DNA of 64,000 nt from Silurus meridionalis (lineage: Eukaryota > Chordata > Actinopteri > Siluriformes > Siluridae). Below, piece by piece: positions 60,468 to 64,000 of the stretch. Location of the stretch: assembly GCF_014805685.1 (NCBI RefSeq), contig NC_060906.1, positions 8,862,346 to 8,926,345 on the forward strand, read 5' to 3'. Under the pieces are notes generated by a model, which saw only the letters and a list, made by a program, of their open reading frames with translations, had not been told where the DNA came from and searched no databases. Each line of letters starts with the position of its first letter. Positions within the stretch are counted from its first letter, which is position 1. The translations under genes and the position numbers were made by a program.

Positions 60468-60999
60468 TTTTGTCTATAAAGTGTATCATTGATTCACCAG
60501 GAATATATAGTATATCTGGAGTTTACTGTGTTTTCTTTATGTTGGTTTAAAAATGACAGACACTAAGGTAAGGTTGCCTCTTTGTAAGATAAAAAGGTTA
60601 CTTTAGAGTTTCTCTGGAGTTTAAGCTGACTAAAGCGTTTTTGAAAAGAGAACCAAACGAGGGCCGTGTGAACTAGATTTCAGTGTTAATCAAAAAGTGA
60701 TGTCAAAGGGCAGGTTATATAGCTCTGTATGCATTCAGCTGATTAAATATTGGCAATCAAAAGCACATGCATGAATGCAGTATGTTCTAGCTACATTCAT
60801 TACCATAAAGAGATTAGAGTTGTTATGGAAAAAGTCAAGGTTTTCCACTATGAAAATAAAAATCTTTTCAGCTATAAATAATAATGTTTTTACTTTCACT
60901 GTTTTAAAACCCTTGTGGCCAGTAACTGATAGATGCTAAAAGGTTAGAATGCAATAAAAGCTGTTATCCATTTTGCCCTTCTACTTTTCTAGTCCCGGT

Positions 61000-61072
61000 T
61001 GATAAAAGAATCACCCCTTTATGATGCCTCCACCACCATGCTTCACTATGGTCTATCATCTGGAGACTAGTA
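61000..61072 (-). mobile_element. Tiny Tc1-like antisense fragment
   Basis: GATGCCTCCACCACCATGCT is the complement of the KHGGGGIM-like codons in Tc1 transposases. No flanking support. Confidence 0.35.
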
Positions 61073-61076
61073 CAAA

Positions 61077-61200
61077 CTAACTAACACACACATTTAGACT
61101 TGTTTCACAGGTACATCTATACACAATGCATCAAAAATGAGACTGTAGAATTACACCATACAAAAAAGTTGTACTTACACAGTACTTGCAGCATGCATTT
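61077..61200 (+). repeat. Dispersed repeat H copy 2
   Basis: CTAACTAACACACACATTTAGACTTGTTTCACAGGTAC ... AGTACTTGCAGCATGCATTT in the same order as copy 1. Type unknown. Confidence 0.5.
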
Positions 61201-64000
61201 ATTACTAGTTATGCTTTCCCTTGATACATTATTTTACTTTAAATCTGATTGTTTCATAAATATTTAATGAATATATATTGCTGGTTGCTGTTAAAAAAGA
61301 TGTTTAACCAAAAAATGGTTGTTCACAGGAGAGTCCTACCCTGAATGCATTGATGGATTCACAATAGACATTTATAAAACACAGCAAATAAAAGCATTTG
61401 TAAATCATAAACTGGAACAATTCTTTGTCTTGGGAAAACTGGACCAAACATGCAACATCTCATAGACCTGATTTAATGTTTTTAATTAATATTTATGATG
61501 TAAAAAAAAATGAATCAGCCCTATATGTACATAGATGTAATTTTTTTTTCCCTTTCTTTTTTCAATTAATATTTCTGATGAGCATGTGTACAGTAAACAA
61601 ATGTATTGTGTGTATGTATATAGCACATTTACTTACAAGCATGCACGTTTAGATGCGTATATATGCGTTTATTTATAAGTGTAATCAGTTATATAATGTC
61701 TGATGTACAACTGATGAAAATGTAATGTTTCTTTCTTTTATAAAAAGTAAATAAAAATCAATAAATAAACAAAGATCTGATATTTTCAAATGTAATTTCT
61801 CAAAATAGAATTTGTTTCTATGTTTGTTTTTTCCACAATTCCAGCGGTAGAAGATGTTTAAACTCTAACGCTATATAGAAAATTGACACTGAATGTGTTG
61901 GACATTTAGACAAATGGCTGGTCAGAACATGACATACTGTATGTGGAAAGGATAATGAGTGTACTGCTCATATCTAGAAGGGTAAAAGGAAGAGATTTAA
62001 AGTTGCAATCTGTAAAGAAATACTGAGGATGTTTAGACACGGGGTCAACATTTGAGATTAACTCCTCATAGTGTAAAAGGATGGGTTTAAATAAAAAAAT
62101 GGAGTAGATATTGTCCTCTGTGTAAATATGAGAGCAAGTAAGAGAGAATGTCTCCAGGCAGATAGAGTCCAGGCAGCAGGACATACTTCAGGCATGTTGG
62201 GAGGGGTTTGGGGGATGGACTGACCCTGAGGTGGTTTAAAGGTTCAGAAGTCAAAGGTGATCGGCACCAACAGTGTGTATGGGTGTAAATGACAGCATGG
62301 AGCCAGTAAAGTCGTGTCCCACCACATGCGCCTGGCTTTAAACATACAAAAGTGTTGCAGTGTTTTCTGTTATTGATAAAGCAGATAAGCAACCAGACAG
62401 ACAGAGAGAGAGACAGACAGAGTGAGAGACAAAGAGAGAGAGAGGTTAAGCGTATGGCATTCATCAGAATCTGGCAATGTTTGGCAAGTAAAGCAGAAGA
62501 GTTCAGAAAAGATTAAAAGATACATTAAGCACTTGTCAGCCCATGTATCACATACACATTGCTAATTCCTTCCAAAGTAACTTAACGTACTGGACTTGAG
62601 TCCACGCTAAAAAATGAAATTGTTCTTATTTTCTCTAGATCTCATATACAAGAAATGAAAGAAAATTTTGTGTATTTCAGGCTGTAATCACGCTGGCCGA
62701 GGAGTCCTTGCGCATTACCCACAATGTCCAGCTAGCACATGGCAGTTTTCACATGGTTTAGGGATAAAATGAATTATAACGTTAGCTCCGTCGTAAAGCT
62801 AGAGGTCACGTTTATGCAACGTCCCTGTGCTCACGGATCAGTGTTGACTACAGATGTGTGCGGTTATTCAAACACACGAGGTTCCACAAGAAACTAGTTT
62901 GGGTGGGGTGGGGGGACGAAAAAAAAAGATCTGGCAGTGATTTAATGAAGTGAAGGCTGGGTGGAGAAAAGAAAGACAATACAATTCTGACACTCAGGAT
63001 ATTACATCTCTACAGATTTCTATTAGGAAGTCGATTTGAGGTGTATACCTTGTTTACATATTCCAGGTTCCTTGGAAGGTTCCAAGAATGCCTGCTGAGC
63101 CAAAAAGCTTCTGATTGGCCAATTGTTATAATTAGGGGTTAATTGGAAGAGCTTTTATTGTTGTATTCAAGGACCCCTGGTAGGCAAAATCCAACAACAA
63201 CAAAAAACTGTGTGAGACTCCTCAAGTCTGATTCTTTCTTAGGAGCAATTTTCAAACTGAAGCCACATTGTATGCATATATAGAAATCCCAGATACTGCA
63301 TCCTTTTGGAATAAGGCACAATTGCACTCTAAGATGAGCAAACCTTTGTCTAGGATCAACTGGACCTCTAAGACAACAAAAGACAAACGTAAGAGGTATT
63401 AGGTATCAAAGTACGAACATACACAATCAAGAAAGACTTATATCACTATGGCTAAACATCACAAAACACTGGGAAAGGATCATATCCTAATACTATGCAC
63501 CAATTCTCATGCCAGTATCACCAACTGCTCAAAAGTTATAATATCCTGATAAAAATGCTTGCATGTAACTGTTATTTCTGCTTCTTCTCTTCCAAATTTT
63601 GTTCAATTTTCACCAGATTTCGCTCAGACCCCTGCTGGCAATTTGTTTCGTCACCTTTCCTCCTACACTCCACCACCACTGTTCAAAACGTATACAACAT
63701 AGCATTTTCAAAACATACCAATCATGAGCAAAACTACAAGTCACTTTTGAGTTCCTTTGCCTAAAATGCAACTATTTTTTAACAACTATATAGTGTGTGT
63801 CAGTGTGACTCATCAAGTCTGGGTGCTTGGCCCATGAAAATGTTGCTTGTACCTTTAATTTCGTCCTGTGGTGTACATGTTATGTTTTCTGTTTCAATAT
63901 TATTTGTTAGATGTTAAAAAATTATATGTTCAGGCATGATCTATGAAAATAAACCACCTGGTAGACAAAGTATATTTATTAACTGTTCAAAGGCGACCGA
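61201..64000. other. No gene seen
   Basis: 2.8 kb of unique AT-rich sequence with a few purine runs (62395-62445). Short frames show no family features. Confidence 0.5.

Overview
The window looks like intronic DNA of a ray-finned (teleost) fish. The evidence is extreme (CA)n/(TA)n/(GA)n microsatellite density, many Tc1-like transposons in all stages of decay, fragments of a teleost-type non-LTR retrotransposon, tRNA-derived SINEs, hAT and Tigger/pogo elements, and spliced coding sequence. The dominant decayed Tc1 family (ten copies here) reminds me of catfish sequence, but the order is a guess. Nothing prokaryotic is present.

Only one convincing host coding segment was found: a 271-nt exon on the minus strand at 32958-33228, with a clean acceptor and donor. 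Its 90 codons match, from memory, the central-to-C-terminal part of SCFD2, a Sec1/Munc18-like protein. SCFD2 is a very long gene with large introns in vertebrates, so I read the rest of the window as two SCFD2 introns: downstream 1-32957 and upstream 33229-64000. No other exon could be supported.

Layout. 1-9 kb: microsatellites, two Tc1 fragments, and a minus-strand LINE (endonuclease plus RT, internally deleted) fused to a Tc1 fragment. 9-24 kb: a (TCTA)n array, family A copies, several old Tc1 elements, and a hAT-like MITE at 19.4 kb. 24-26.3 kb: a nearly intact Tc1-like transposon (24666-26254) with long almost identical inverted repeats, inserted in a (TA)n array; its DD34E transposase is broken only near the C terminus. 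28-31 kb: a 23-bp minisatellite, then a three-layer nest in which a tail repeat and a GTF2IRD2/ZBED-type hAT element interrupt an old Tc1-like copy. 33-39 kb: the exon, another Tc1 fragment, tandem LINE-like tails, and two unique islands holding perfect palindromes built from ATTA/TAAT half-sites. 40-46 kb: a 681-bp inverted-repeat structure with paired GT/CA arrays, a hAT-like element and a LINE 3' end. 46-50 kb: Tc1 and Tigger/pogo remnants. 50-53.9 kb: compound microsatellites and an 0.8-kb degenerate ACTGACTGATT-rich repeat ending in a strong hairpin. 54-64 kb: several CpG-containing unique islands that look like conserved non-coding elements, a third hAT-like copy, and a LINE RT fragment.

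No new multi-gene system is visible. The items most worth following up are the inverted-repeat structure at 41.6-42.3 kb, the homeodomain-like palindromes at 35.6 and 38.8 kb, the nested insertion at 29.3-30.9 kb, and the young Tc1 copy. Coordinates of decayed repeats are approximate. Family assignments rest on translated motifs and recall, not on a search.
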